This document shows positions 44,580-53,961 of a stretch of 64,000 bases of DNA, in pieces. Origin of the DNA: CAVQCA01 sp963710815 (GTDB lineage Bacteria > Pseudomonadota > Gammaproteobacteria > UBA9214); the NCBI GenBank assembly GCA_963710815.1, contig CAVQCA010000076.1, positions 1 through 64,000 on the forward strand, given 5' to 3'. The notes below the pieces were generated by a model. It did no database searches, was not told where the DNA came from, and saw only the letters and a program-made list of their open reading frames with translations. Numbering within the stretch: the first letter of the stretch is position 1; each line of letters begins with the position of its first letter. Both the position numbers and the translations under genes were made by a program.

Positions 44580-45734
44580 TCAGGGAACGGGCTGGTTGGT
44601 TGCGCGGGTGTCGACGGAAGTCGCACTCTGTTCCGGTTTTTCCTTTTCGTATTCCACCGGTGCCCAGGGCGGGGTGCTGGATACGTGGGGCGCCTTCGCC
44701 AGCAGTCCGGCGAGATCCGAGCTCCCGGACGCAATGGGGATCGGTATGCCGCGCGCTTCGCGGGCGATTATTCCAACTTTCTCCCAGTTTATCTTCAGGG
44801 GCACATTGGCCGCCTTCGCCGCGACTGCCTTTTCCAGAGGTTTCAGGCTTCCTTTCCAGCGCCTGGTGTCTTCGGAGAGCGGCTGGTGTGCCTCGAGATA
44901 CAGCTGACCGTTGCGCCAACCGGCGAGGTAAGGTTCGTTGATGATACGAACCGGCGTTCCCACGGGGACCTCGGGGTAGAGTTTGGCAATGTCTTCGGGA
45001 TAGAGTCGTACGCAGCCGTGGCTGACCCGAATGCCCACGCCCCAGGGCTTGTTGGTACCGTGTATGAGGTAGCCCGGAAGACTGAGGCGCATCGCGAAAT
45101 CGCCGAGCGGATTGTCAGGCCCCGGGGGTACAACGGATGGCAGGGGGTCACCCTGTTCGGCGTGTTCCCGGAGCACGGATTCCGGCACCGTCCACGGAGG
45201 ATTCGCGATCTTCTGGGTGATGTAGGCTTTACCCTGCGGGGTTTGCCAGCCTTCCCGGCCGATTCCCACGGGGTGCGTGATGACCTCGGCGGGTTTGTTC
45301 GGCCCGGTTTTCGGGTAGTAGAAGAGCCTCATGGAAGCGAGGTTCAGCACGATCCCCTGACGCACCCCGCCCGGGAGCACGAACTGTGTCGGCAGCACCA
45401 CCTGCGTGCCCTTGCCCGGCAGCCAGGGGTCGACGCCCGGATTCGCGGCGACGATCTCCTCGTAGCCAAGGTCGTAGCGGCGGGCGATATCGGCGAGTGT
45501 GTCCTCGTAACGGGAAGTGGTGACCTGCAGCTCGCCGATGATATCCGTTCCTTCCGCCGGAAGCGGGAACCGGTCGCCTGGAGCGGGTGCCGGTGACGGT
45601 GTAGTCCAGGCGTGGCGCCAGTCCGACAGGCCGGCGCATCCGGACAGACAGATCACGGCGCAGAAAACCGCGGTCGTGGCGCCCCGGGAACGGCGGTCGT
45701 AAAGTGACTTGAATGCTTGCATGGCGCCAGGCAT
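44580..45734 (-). CDS. L,D-transpeptidase lipoprotein with LysM domain
   Basis: A protein of 384 aa. A lipobox Leu-Ser-Gly-Cys33 anchors it in a membrane. LysM is at about 68-116 (YEDTLADIARRYDLGYEEIV, NPGVDPWLPGKGTQVVLP). The YkuD catalytic domain (about 127-260) carries His225 (YLIHGTNKPWG) and SHGCVRLY with the nucleophile Cys241. A C-terminal extension is disordered. The ErfK/YbiS-type enzymes make 3-3 cross-links or attach proteins to peptidoglycan. The exact start is uncertain (M1 or M5). Confidence 0.94.
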   Translation of the reverse strand: MPGAMQAFKSLYDRRSRGATTAVFCAVICLSGCAGLSDWRHAWTTPSPAPAPGDRFPLPAEGTDIIGELQVTTSRYEDTLADIARRYDLGYEEIVAANPGVDPWLPGKGTQVVLPTQFVLPGGVRQGIVLNLASMRLFYYPKTGPNKPAEVITHPVGIGREGWQTPQGKAYITQKIANPPWTVPESVLREHAEQGDPLPSVVPPGPDNPLGDFAMRLSLPGYLIHGTNKPWGVGIRVSHGCVRLYPEDIAKLYPEVPVGTPVRIINEPYLAGWRNGQLYLEAHQPLSEDTRRWKGSLKPLEKAVAAKAANVPLKINWEKVGIIAREARGIPIPIASGSSDLAGLLAKAPHVSSTPPWAPVEYEKEKPEQSATSVDTRATNQPVP

Positions 45735-45851
45735 GAAGGGTGTCTACCCGGGTTTGAAAAAGGCGGAAGAGGTTTCGGTGGCCGCTGTGAACCGCGTTAC
45801 GGAAAAAGAACCCCTTCGCGCGAGCGCGGAGGGGAGTGATAAGGTACCGAA

Positions 45852-46508
45852 TCAGGCCGCGATGTAGGTTTCCTTGAAGAAGTGCTCGACGGCCGGGAGT
45901 TCATGCACGATCTGGCTGATATCATCGGCACCGACGACAATGCTGTAGGATGCGCAGAAACAGTCGCGTTTCCCGCATCTTTCGCCCGCGCAGTCCACTC
46001 TGCGGTCGAGATCCAGCACCGGGTCGGTGTTCTTGTGCAGCGAGATAGATGCAGCCTGATCGATCTCGATATCATCGTCCGATGCCGGCCGTACCGTGAA
46101 CGCGGGTCCAACCGTGCAAAATATGACGCCGCCTTGCGAGTCGACTTCGAGCCGCCCGGCACTTTTGCCGAAGTGGAATACGCGGTTGGCAATCCGTGTA
46201 TCCGGCGAGCTCTGGTACGACCGTGGTTCTTTCGTACCCATGTAGGCGCGCTTCTCGTCTGGTGCGTACCAGGATTCGACCAGGCACACCACTTTTTCAG
46301 CCGTTTTCCTGAAGTGCTGCTCAAGGTCTTGTAGTGAATGCACATCACTTCCACTCGCTGCTGCATAGATCTGTTTGTTCAGATCCAGCTGCTGCTGTGT
46401 GAGTTCTTGCAGGAGCTTTTGCAGTCGGGCGATCTCACTCTCCACTGCGTCCCGCTGCTGTTCGAGGCTCATGCTGCCTCGTGAGCCAAGGGGCGAATGT
46501 TGTAACAT
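45852..46508 (-). CDS. Hypothetical protein with coiled coil and Cys cluster
   Basis: ATG 46508 opens a 218-aa protein with no signal peptide. Residues 15-50 form a Gln/Leu-rich coiled coil (LQKLLQELTQQQLDLNKQIY). The C-terminal half contains a cluster of four cysteines (CAGERCGKRDCFC) that could bind zinc or iron-sulfur. The middle is beta-rich (AGRLEVDSQGGVIFCTVGPA). I do not recognise the family. An upstream Met would add four residues. Confidence 0.6.
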   Translation of the reverse strand: MLQHSPLGSRGSMSLEQQRDAVESEIARLQKLLQELTQQQLDLNKQIYAAASGSDVHSLQDLEQHFRKTAEKVVCLVESWYAPDEKRAYMGTKEPRSYQSSPDTRIANRVFHFGKSAGRLEVDSQGGVIFCTVGPAFTVRPASDDDIEIDQAASISLHKNTDPVLDLDRRVDCAGERCGKRDCFCASYSIVVGADDISQIVHELPAVEHFFKETYIAA

Positions 46509-47222
46509 ATCGACCTCCAATCATCCGGAGAAAGCGCACGACCATCGCGCGCCATCCAATTAGTCAACCAATAACTCTACGCCGTTAATACGAGCGGTCA
46601 AGAGCAAAACCCAGCGGATGATATTGGCACGGAAAGGTCGTCCGTTTATTCGTGAGTATCGTCGCCGATGATTGTCCCGGCCCTGGCATTGTCATACGGG
46701 CCACCGATGCTGCCGGCCTGCTACGGTCAGGCCGCCGGGATGGACCGGACCTCGTGTCTTCTGGTAAGAAAAACCATTAAAGTTATGTTTATATTGAATG
46801 GCACTTGGTTAAGGCCCAGGCCCGATAAATAGCCACGGAATTACACGGAAGACACGGAAAGAAGCGCCTGTATTATGTGTTTTTCCGTGTGATTCCGTGG
46901 CCATAGGGGTGTGATTAGGCTTAACTTGGTGCCATTCATGTTCATATTAAGATAACAACAAGCAAGATGACCCGGTCAGCACATCGCCGGCCTGGTTCAC
47001 ACAAAGGAATTTCCCCGCCTGGAGGTATACAACGACGATATGCGTTTCAGGAAGTAAACAACACGCCGGCACCCCCCACAGAGGATCTCGATGAGCCAGG
47101 CCGGTATTGGCCAGGTGCAGGGGTTTTCCAGTGACTATAATCTGCAAGGTGAATGAACCACGAGATCGTTACGGCAGCAGGATTACCTGCCGATGTCGCG
47201 CATGAAACCCGGAGAGGTCATG
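46509..47222. other. Long intergenic region carrying a MITE-like element
   Basis: About 700 bp between divergent genes. The family C element fills 46796-46937. The rest holds no supported gene. GGAGAGG at 47211-47217 is the ribosome-binding site for the peroxidase-family gene. Confidence 0.5.
46796..46937. repeat. Family C inverted-repeat element with 11-bp target duplication
   Basis: 142 bp with arms GAATGGCACTTGGTTAAGGC and GCTTAACTTGGTGCCATTC. It is flanked by ATGTTTATATT (46785-46795) and ATGTTCATATT (46938-46948), one mismatch in eleven. Inside are the arms CCACGGAATTACACGG and CCGTGTGATTCCGTGG. The duplication length fits IS4-type transposition. The interior encodes nothing. Confidence 0.85.
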
Positions 47223-48329
47223 ATGATCAGGCATGCAAGGCTACGAATTGTCCACGCAGTTGTTTTGTTGATGCTGGTGCCGGGCGGCTGCATGACGGCA
47301 CAGGCCGCGGCGCCTGTGCCCGCACCGGAGCGGGTGAAGGAGGTTATCGGCCATTTGGGTCCGGTGCCGGTACCGCAGGACAATCCGCTCAGCGCCGCCA
47401 AGGTGATGCTGGGCCACAGGCTCTTCACCGACAGGCGTCTCTCCGGAGACAGCAGTCTCTCTTGTCAGGACTGCCATCTGCCGGAGCACGGTTATGCCGT
47501 CCCTGCGCCGCTCGGGCCTGCCTATCCCACCCAGCAGGAACGCCGCAATTCCCCGTCGCTGATCAACGTGGCGTATAACCGCCCGCTAATCTGGGACGGG
47601 CGTGCGCCCGAACTCGACAAGCAGGCGCTGGGTCCGGTCAGGAACATCCTGCACATGAATAACAATGTGGACCTGCTGGTGGAACAGCTCAGAATGGATG
47701 ACGGCTACCGCAAGGCGTTTGCCGGGGCGTTCGGCGAGGGTGAGATCACCGGTGAGCGCATCGCCCGTGCCATCGCCAGCTACGAACGTACCCTTGTTTT
47801 CGACGACAGCCCGCTGGATCGATACATGGATGGCGAACGGGGTGCGCTGGATCCGGCGCAGAAACGGGGGTTGGGGCTGTTCTTCGGCAAGGCGAACTGC
47901 ATCCAGTGCCATCATGGCGCCAATCTCACCGACAACCGATTCCACAACCTCGGCGTCCCCGAGACGTCGGTCAACGGTAATCCACAGATCCTTGCCTCGA
48001 TCCGTTTTGACGCCCGGCGCATGGGCTTGCCGGAGTGGGCGCAACTTCGTCGCGACCCCGGGCGCGAACTGGTGACCAAAGACCCGGCGGATCGCGGCAA
48101 GTTCCGTACCATGGGGCTGCGCAACATCGAGAGTTCCGCGCCCTATATGCACAACGGTGCACTGGGGACGCTCGAGGATGTCATCGCCTTCTATAACCGG
48201 GGCGGTGGCGATGACCCGAACAAGAGCCCGCTGCTCAGGCCGCTCGGGCTAAGTGATGACGAACGCCGTGATCTGGTGGCGTTCCTGCGCGCGCTGACCG
48301 GCAGGCAGCGGCAGATGCCGCTCCATTGA
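47223..48329 (+). CDS. Di-haem cytochrome c peroxidase/MauG-family protein
   Basis: A 368-aa secreted protein; ATG 47223 fits best with GGAGAGG five bases upstream. A signal peptide ends near MTAQAAA. Two haem-c sites are present, CQDCH (residues 81-85) and CIQCH (226-230), with the family segments LGHRLFTDRRLSGDSSLSCQ, RNSPSLINVAYNRPLIWDGR and GLRNIESSAPYMHNG. It belongs to the CcpA/MauG superfamily, which reduces peroxide or carries out haem-based oxidations in the periplasm. A distal Met ligand is not obvious, so peroxidase and MauG-like roles remain open. Confidence 0.92.
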   Translation: MIRHARLRIVHAVVLLMLVPGGCMTAQAAAPVPAPERVKEVIGHLGPVPVPQDNPLSAAKVMLGHRLFTDRRLSGDSSLSCQDCHLPEHGYAVPAPLGPAYPTQQERRNSPSLINVAYNRPLIWDGRAPELDKQALGPVRNILHMNNNVDLLVEQLRMDDGYRKAFAGAFGEGEITGERIARAIASYERTLVFDDSPLDRYMDGERGALDPAQKRGLGLFFGKANCIQCHHGANLTDNRFHNLGVPETSVNGNPQILASIRFDARRMGLPEWAQLRRDPGRELVTKDPADRGKFRTMGLRNIESSAPYMHNGALGTLEDVIAFYNRGGGDDPNKSPLLRPLGLSDDERRDLVAFLRALTGRQRQMPLH

Positions 48330-48380
48330 TCCGCTTGCCGCCGCCAGCCGCCCTGCTGCCGAATGCGGTGCGCGGCGTCT

Positions 48381-49499
48381 TCAATGGCTGGCGGGGAGCA
48401 TCAGGATAGGTGCCGTTTGCCTTTTGGCGGTGCTCTCGGCGATGGTGGAAGACCACAGCACGGTCGCGAGGTGGAAGAAACGCTTCGTGGGCTGGTCTGT
48501 TTTGTCGATGTAGTACCACCAACCATGGTATTCCACCGCAATATAGGCGTTCTCAGGCTTGGCACGGGCACGCAGGATGTGCAACTGTCTGCCCAGGGGG
48601 GCGGCGGGTGGATAGTTGATGGCGGCCCTGCTTTCGATATCCTCCGCGGGAATATCCACGGCGGCGGAAAGCATCTCTACCAGCTCGTAGACCGAGCGAG
48701 TGGTGAAGGCGATCCCCTTACCTTCGCCACTCTCCGGCCCCGTCGACACGGGGATACTGATTTTCCTTGCGTTTGCCGCCGGCCCGGGCAGGCCCAGCAG
48801 GTGCAGCAGTTCCCGGGTCTCGGATTCATGGCCCGGCTTGTAGTGGTGTATGACGGCGGAGAATCTGCCCCGCCGCTCGGGATCCTCCGCCCAGTTCAGC
48901 ACCCCCGCCTGGCCAAGCCGTGACACCAGCTCAACGAAACGCGTGAAGCGGGGGTCGGGCCGGGTCGAGGAGGCGAGGAATTCCGGATTGCCGAGATCGT
49001 TGACCCGGCTGACCAGCGCCGTAAAGAGCAGGCCGGGATCTACCACAGCATCGGACATCGGCAACAGCATCGACAGTGAGACGGGGGTGGTCAGCTGGCG
49101 GAGGTACTTCTGACCTTCGACCGGCGTGTAGGAGACGGTCGGGTTCTCTTCATAGATGGCGCCCGCGCTGAAAGGAACCAGATTGCCGCTGTAGTTGCCC
49201 TTATTGCCGAATCCCAGCTGAACTCCCGTGCTGGTGGATACACTGACATTGGCCGTTACGCTGCTCACGGCGAGCAGGCTGGAGTTTTCCGAGTAACGTT
49301 CACGAATGATAACCATCAACAACTGCTGGTTGTTGGTGTCGTTGATGGCGTCGTTGTAAACCGCCCGCCCGTTGCGGATCGAGGGTGGGCCCACGACGGC
49401 GCATCCGGCCAACAGGCTACCAACCACCCAGGCAGTGATGCCGTGCAGGCAAATCGAGATCCTGCGTGGCCGGGAGAAAGTCGTCGCACGCGTCGTCAT
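48381..49499 (-). CDS. Hypothetical outer-membrane-type lipoprotein
   Basis: ATG 49499 opens a 372-aa protein with a lipobox Leu-Ala-Gly-Cys33 (SLLAGCAVVG). After the lipid Cys come SIRNGRAVYNDAINDTNNQQ and LLMVIIRERYSENSSLLAVS, then GAIYEENPTVSYTPVEGQKY and a C-terminal beta-rich part ending LPASH. The N-DTNNQQLL-I-R-RY-E pattern is one I have seen in proteobacterial hypothetical lipoproteins, but no function is known. It is convergent with the di-haem protein gene. Confidence 0.8.
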   Translation of the reverse strand: MTTRATTFSRPRRISICLHGITAWVVGSLLAGCAVVGPPSIRNGRAVYNDAINDTNNQQLLMVIIRERYSENSSLLAVSSVTANVSVSTSTGVQLGFGNKGNYSGNLVPFSAGAIYEENPTVSYTPVEGQKYLRQLTTPVSLSMLLPMSDAVVDPGLLFTALVSRVNDLGNPEFLASSTRPDPRFTRFVELVSRLGQAGVLNWAEDPERRGRFSAVIHHYKPGHESETRELLHLLGLPGPAANARKISIPVSTGPESGEGKGIAFTTRSVYELVEMLSAAVDIPAEDIESRAAINYPPAAPLGRQLHILRARAKPENAYIAVEYHGWWYYIDKTDQPTKRFFHLATVLWSSTIAESTAKRQTAPILMLPASH

Positions 49500-49930
49500 A
49501 CATCGCTCTGGTGTCGGAATCAAGCTGTGCCAATCCCCTGATTGCGTCCAAGAATACGGATGACAGATGATATTTTCCATGGCTATCGACGATCAATCTG
49601 CCTGAGTGCATTTTCTCTGCCGGAATCAGCTGCCGCGTGCACTACAGGGTCCTGGGGGAGAGGCAATTCCGGCGACCGACCATGCTTTCGTTCAAGCGCC
49701 GGGCCTGAATCCCTGCCGGCGGCCTGCGCTTATTAGTCGGTGAAGCGGCGGGTAGCCGCTATCACACTTATCCGCAGTGGCAGCAAAAGCACGTCACAGA
49801 CGAGCCGGCAGCGGCTATTCGGGTATTGAGGAGGTGGAGGGTCCAACCGCCAGGGCATTTTCAGGCCCTGGCGGTTGAATTCCCCGAAGAGATGCGATGA
49901 TTGTCGATACGCTGTGCGGGTGTTTTTAAC
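49500..49930. other. Intergenic gap with a hairpin
   Basis: About 430 bp upstream of the lipoprotein gene and downstream of the PDZ gene. It should hold the lipoprotein promoter. No gene is seen. The hairpin at 49845 is listed separately. Confidence 0.5.
49845..49876. terminator. Hairpin terminator downstream of the PDZ gene
   Basis: A perfect 12-bp stem AACCGCCAGGGC / GCCCTGGCGGTT with an 8-base loop lies about 55 bp past the stop of the minus-strand PDZ gene. No T run follows. Confidence 0.55.
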
Positions 49931-50902
49931 TTAGAAAACACTATCCCTGCTGTTTTCCCTGCCTCCGTTAGCAAAAGGCTGGAAGAATGACGGAAACCCC
50001 GGTGGCACATGCATCGGCGGAAAGCCTCTGAAGAAGTTTTCATCAAAGGGGTTGTCCTGGAAAAACGAATCGTTGAACGGGCTCTCCTCAAACATCGGCG
50101 GGTAGAACAATGTGGCCGGATTCATGTTCAGCGCCTCCAGCAATGCCTGCTTCTTGTCGTGTGGCAGGGAAGCGTCTTTCTGAATCTGGTTGCGAATTTC
50201 CTCTTGTGTGCCTTCGAAGGAGAATTGCTTGCTGTTGTTTCCCTTGTCCTTATAGGTGACTTCGGCGTGATATCGCCCATTGGGCAGGGTGCGCACCTGT
50301 ACGGATTCAAACTCGCTCCATGCCGACGGCTTGCCTGAAGCGCCTTTCCCGGGGGTCATCTGCGGCCAGTTCGGCATTTGCCTGTGAGGCATCATCGGTG
50401 CGTGCCAACGAAAGGGGGGGTAGGCGGGCATCGAGGCCGGCAGGGTGTGTTTCCCCAGGACGACGTTCAGTGTTTTCAACTGTCCTTGCTGTACCACCTG
50501 GATGGCAACGGTACTTTCCGGCCGGTTGGCACGTACCAGACCGGCAAGTTGCCGTGCGGAATACAGTTTCTGGTCGCCATAGGCCAGCAGGACGTCGTTG
50601 ATGTGGATACCTGCCCTGGCGGCGGGTGAATCGGGGATGACGCTTTTTACCAGCACGCCCTGACCCGGCGGGATGATTTGCTTCAGTTGGTCAAACAAGG
50701 CCCGCGGGACATTCCCCGGCGCGATTCCCAGCCAGGCGATATCCGTCTGAGGCACGGTGTCAGGGGTGATATTCCGCGAGGTTTGTGCGGGTTGTCCGGA
50801 AGTGATCGGTACGGCTGGTTCAGGCAGGTTTCCGGCCAGCAAGAGTGGCGAGTGTAATATCGTGATCAGCGCAGCCAGTGGTATCAACGGTCTCATGTTC
50901 AT
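49931..50902 (-). CDS. Secreted PDZ-domain protein
   Basis: ATG 50902 follows GGAGGATA. The 323-aa protein has a signal peptide (PLIPLAALITILHSPLLLAG), a PDZ domain at about 50-150 (AWLGIAPGNVPRALFDQLKQ, VKSVIPDSPAARAGIHINDV, LLAYGDQKLYSARQLAGLV), a Pro/Met-rich linker, a small domain (VQVRTLPNGRYHAEVTYKDK) and a C-terminal Phe/Pro/Asn-rich tail (FFQDNPFDENFFRGFPPMHV). The trypsin domain of HtrA proteases is absent. It probably binds unfolded or C-terminal peptides in the periplasm. Confidence 0.85.
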   Translation of the reverse strand: MNMRPLIPLAALITILHSPLLLAGNLPEPAVPITSGQPAQTSRNITPDTVPQTDIAWLGIAPGNVPRALFDQLKQIIPPGQGVLVKSVIPDSPAARAGIHINDVLLAYGDQKLYSARQLAGLVRANRPESTVAIQVVQQGQLKTLNVVLGKHTLPASMPAYPPFRWHAPMMPHRQMPNWPQMTPGKGASGKPSAWSEFESVQVRTLPNGRYHAEVTYKDKGNNSKQFSFEGTQEEIRNQIQKDASLPHDKKQALLEALNMNPATLFYPPMFEESPFNDSFFQDNPFDENFFRGFPPMHVPPGFPSFFQPFANGGRENSRDSVF

Positions 50903-50949
50903 GGCTATATCCTCCGATTTTCGGGTCTGCGGTTTCTGCAATTGTTAGA

Positions 50950-51156
50950 ATGTCCAGGTGCGATAAGGTTCCGGTAGGCTGGTATGGCGCGACCTCACAT
51001 CCGACCTGGCCCGGGCGGGTCGAGGGTGTACAGGTCCTGCAGGTCGAGCATGGCAGCCCGGCCTGGTCAGCCGATCTGGGTATGGATGACATCATTTTCG
51101 AGGTCAGGCGGATGGACGTGGCCGCAGGAACTGATATCATGAACTTCGTGAAGTGA
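50950..51156 (+). pseudogene. PDZ remnant of a DegP/HtrA-like protease
   Basis: A frame ending at TGA 51154-51156 encodes VEGVQVLQVEHGSPAWSADL followed by GMDDIIFEVRRMDV, a good PDZ signature (GSPA-x-x-x-L-DDII). No protease domain precedes it. It is divergent from the intact PDZ gene, so the region may have held a DegP-like gene that was lost. Confidence 0.5.
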
Positions 51157-51282
51157 CACCCGTATGGACCGCTGCTGAATTTCATCCGTGGTAACCGCGA
51201 TTTGATGATCCTGATCCAGTAAGCGCACTCCCCTCACGTGGCTCATGGTCGCTTCAATTCAAGGCACGGAGTCCACCGAGTC

Positions 51283-53961
51283 ATGGGTCCGCACTATCTA
51301 GACCGACTGTTCGCGCCCAATGCGGTCGCCGTGTTCGGTGCGAGCGAGAGGCCCGGCGCGGTCGGCACGCATGTCTTCCGGAACATCGTCGACGGTGGTT
51401 TCGCCGGACCTGTCTATCCCGTCAACCCGAAGCACGCCCGCGTCGGCGGCTATACGTGCTATCCGAACATCGCGGCGACGCCGACCCCGGTCGACCTGGC
51501 GGTTATCGCCACGCCCGCGGCCACCGTGCCGGGCATCATTCGCGAATGCGGCGATCAGGGTGTGCGTGCGGTGATCGTTCACTCCGGCGGGTTTACGGCG
51601 GAGACACCCGCCGGCGCCCGGTTACAGAAGGCCATGCTCGAGGAGGCGCGCCGCTACAACCTGCGCATTCTGGGGCCGAACTGCCTGGGCTTCATACGCC
51701 CCTCGGCACGATTGAACGCCACCTTCAGCCGCAATGCCGCCGCGCCCGGATCGCTTGCACTGGTTTCACAATCAGGCGGTCTGTGCACCGCGATCCTCGA
51801 TTGGGCGGAAGCACGCGGGATCGGATTCTCGGCCGTGGTCTCGCTCGGTGCGGTGGCGGATGTCGATTTCGGCGACGTGCTCGACTACCTGGCGCTGGAC
51901 CCGCATACCAAGAGCATCCTGGTGTACGTCGAGGGAATCAGCGACGCACGGCGTTTCATGAGCGGGCTGCGTATCGCGGCACGCATGAAGCCGGTGGTCG
52001 TCGTCAAGGCGGGGCGTCATGCCGAGGGCCTGCGCGCAGCGATGTCGCATACCGGTGCGCTGGTCGGTGCCGACGATGTGTTCGATGCCGCGCTCGCGCG
52101 CGCTGGTGCGGTGCGCGCGATGACGATTGAGCAGCTTTTCGCAGCCGCGCAGCTCCTGGCGACGCACCGGCGCGTTCGCGGCAGCCGGCTCGCGATCATC
52201 AGCAACGGCGGCGGGCCGGGCGTCATGGCCACCGACCGTGCGATCGACCTGGGACTCGCTGTCCCGGAGCTCGAACCGGCGACCCTTGCACGGCTCGATC
52301 AGGCGCTGCCCGCGCAGTGGTCGCACGGCAACCCGGTCGACATCCTGGGTGATGCCCCGCCCGAGCGCTACCGCGCCGCGGTCGAGGCATGCCTCGACGA
52401 CAAGGCGGTGGACGGGCTGATCGTGATGCTCACACCCCAGGCGATGACACAGCCGCTGGATGCCGCGCAGGCGGTTGTCGAGGCGTGCGCCGGTACCGAC
52501 AAGCCGGTGCTCGCGTGCTGGATGGGCGAGGCGCAGGTCACGCCGGCGCGCGCTGCGTTCGCGCAGGGCAAGATCCCCGAGTTCCCGACGCCCGAGTCCT
52601 CGGTCGAGGCGTTCGCCTATCTCGCCGAGTACCGTCGCAACCAGGAACTGCTCATGCAGACGCCGGGGCCGCTCGCCGAGCGAAGCGAACCGGATGTCGC
52701 CGGCGTGCAGCTGATCATCGATGGCGCGCTCTCGGAACGGCGCAGCGTGCTTACCGGTCTCGAGTCGAAGGCGCTGCTCACCGCCTTCGGATTGCCGGTG
52801 ATACCGGCGATACTGGCACATTCGGCGAACGAGGCGCTGGTGGCGGCGGAATCGGTCGGCTTTCCGGTGGTGATGAAGATCGAGTCGCCCGACATCGTGC
52901 ACAAGTCCGACGTGAACGGCGTGCGCCTGAACATCCCGAATGCCCAGTCGGTGCGCGGCGCCTACAGGGACCTGCTCGAGGCGCTGCAGGAACGCCGACC
53001 CGATGCGCGTGTCAGCGGTGTGACGGTGGAGCGGATGCACGTCCGCCCGCACGGACGCGAACTGCTTGTCGGCGTGGTCCGCGACCCGGTGTTCGGGCCG
53101 GTCATAGCGTTCGGCGCGGGCGGCACCACGGTCGAGGTGCTGCGTGATCGCGCGGTCGCGCTACCGCCGGTCAACAGCTTCATCGCGCGGCGGTTGATCC
53201 GAAGCACGCGCGTTGCACCCCTGCTCGGCGCCTTTCGCCAGCTTCCGCCGGCGAACATGGACGCACTGATCGATGCGTTGCGGCGGATCTCGGAGATCGT
53301 ATGCGAATTGCCCCAGATCCGGGAGCTCGAGATCAACCCGCTTATCGCGGACCCCGAGGGCGTCATCGCCGTCGATGCGCGCGTCACCGTCGATTCGTTC
53401 CCGCCCAGACCGGGGCGTTACGGCCACATGGCGATCCATCCTTATCCGACGCACCTGATTACGCAGTGGCAGCTCGCCGACGGCACCGACATCGTGATCC
53501 GCCCGATCCGCCCGGAAGATGCCGGCATCGAACAGGCGTTCGTCCGCAACCTGTCGCCGCAGTCACGCTACTACCGTTTCATGCAGTCGCTGCGCGAGCT
53601 TACACCGGAGATGCTCGTCCGGTTCACGCAGATCGATTACGACCGCGAACTCGCGCTGATTGCGGTCACGACGTCCCCCGACGGCGGGATCGAGCTCGCC
53701 GTGGGCCGCTATATCACCAACCCGGACGGCGGGAGCTGCGAGTTCGCACTGGTGGTCGCGGACGAATGGCAGGGCAGGGGGGTGGGCACGCGACTGATGC
53801 AGCAGCTGATCGAGGCCGCGCGCGCACGCGGTTTCCGGTCGATGGACGGCGAGGTGCTCGCGAACAATGCGCCAATGATCAAGTTCGTGGCCGGTCTCGG
53901 CTTCGAGATCCGCTCGGATCCGAATGATGAACATATCAAGCTGGTCGTGAAGTCGTTCTAG
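51283..53961 (+). CDS. NDP-forming acyl-CoA synthetase fused to a GNAT acetyltransferase
   Basis: The frame is open from 51238, but ATG 51283 (MGPHYLDRLFAPNAVAVFGA) gives the normal start. The 892-aa protein has a CoA-binding domain (AVAVFGASERPGAVGTHVFR), succinyl-CoA-ligase-like domains (LALVSQSGGLCTAILDWAEA, LAIISNGGGPGVMATDRAID) and an ATP-grasp domain (VVMKIESPDIVHKSDVNGV). The C-terminal GNAT has EWQGRGVGTRLMQQLIEAAR. This is the Pat/PatZ (YfiQ) architecture, protein lysine acetyltransferases that inactivate acetyl-CoA synthetase and other enzymes. In PatZ the synthetase part is inactive; the His of the swinging loop was not checked. A family B element begins at the base after its stop codon. 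Confidence 0.93.
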   Translation: MGPHYLDRLFAPNAVAVFGASERPGAVGTHVFRNIVDGGFAGPVYPVNPKHARVGGYTCYPNIAATPTPVDLAVIATPAATVPGIIRECGDQGVRAVIVHSGGFTAETPAGARLQKAMLEEARRYNLRILGPNCLGFIRPSARLNATFSRNAAAPGSLALVSQSGGLCTAILDWAEARGIGFSAVVSLGAVADVDFGDVLDYLALDPHTKSILVYVEGISDARRFMSGLRIAARMKPVVVVKAGRHAEGLRAAMSHTGALVGADDVFDAALARAGAVRAMTIEQLFAAAQLLATHRRVRGSRLAIISNGGGPGVMATDRAIDLGLAVPELEPATLARLDQALPAQWSHGNPVDILGDAPPERYRAAVEACLDDKAVDGLIVMLTPQAMTQPLDAAQAVVEACAGTDKPVLACWMGEAQVTPARAAFAQGKIPEFPTPESSVEAFAYLAEYRRNQELLMQTPGPLAERSEPDVAGVQLIIDGALSERRSVLTGLESKALLTAFGLPVIPAILAHSANEALVAAESVGFPVVMKIESPDIVHKSDVNGVRLNIPNAQSVRGAYRDLLEALQERRPDARVSGVTVERMHVRPHGRELLVGVVRDPVFGPVIAFGAGGTTVEVLRDRAVALPPVNSFIARRLIRSTRVAPLLGAFRQLPPANMDALIDALRRISEIVCELPQIRELEINPLIADPEGVIAVDARVTVDSFPPRPGRYGHMAIHPYPTHLITQWQLADGTDIVIRPIRPEDAGIEQAFVRNLSPQSRYYRFMQSLRELTPEMLVRFTQIDYDRELALIAVTTSPDGGIELAVGRYITNPDGGSCEFALVVADEWQGRGVGTRLMQQLIEAARARGFRSMDGEVLANNAPMIKFVAGLGFEIRSDPNDEHIKLVVKSF

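Noticed and set aside
51772..53052. A 426-codon minus-strand frame opposite the acyl-CoA synthetase
   Set aside because: Antisense to a protein with clear CoA-binding, ATP-grasp and GNAT motifs; composition is that of a shadow.
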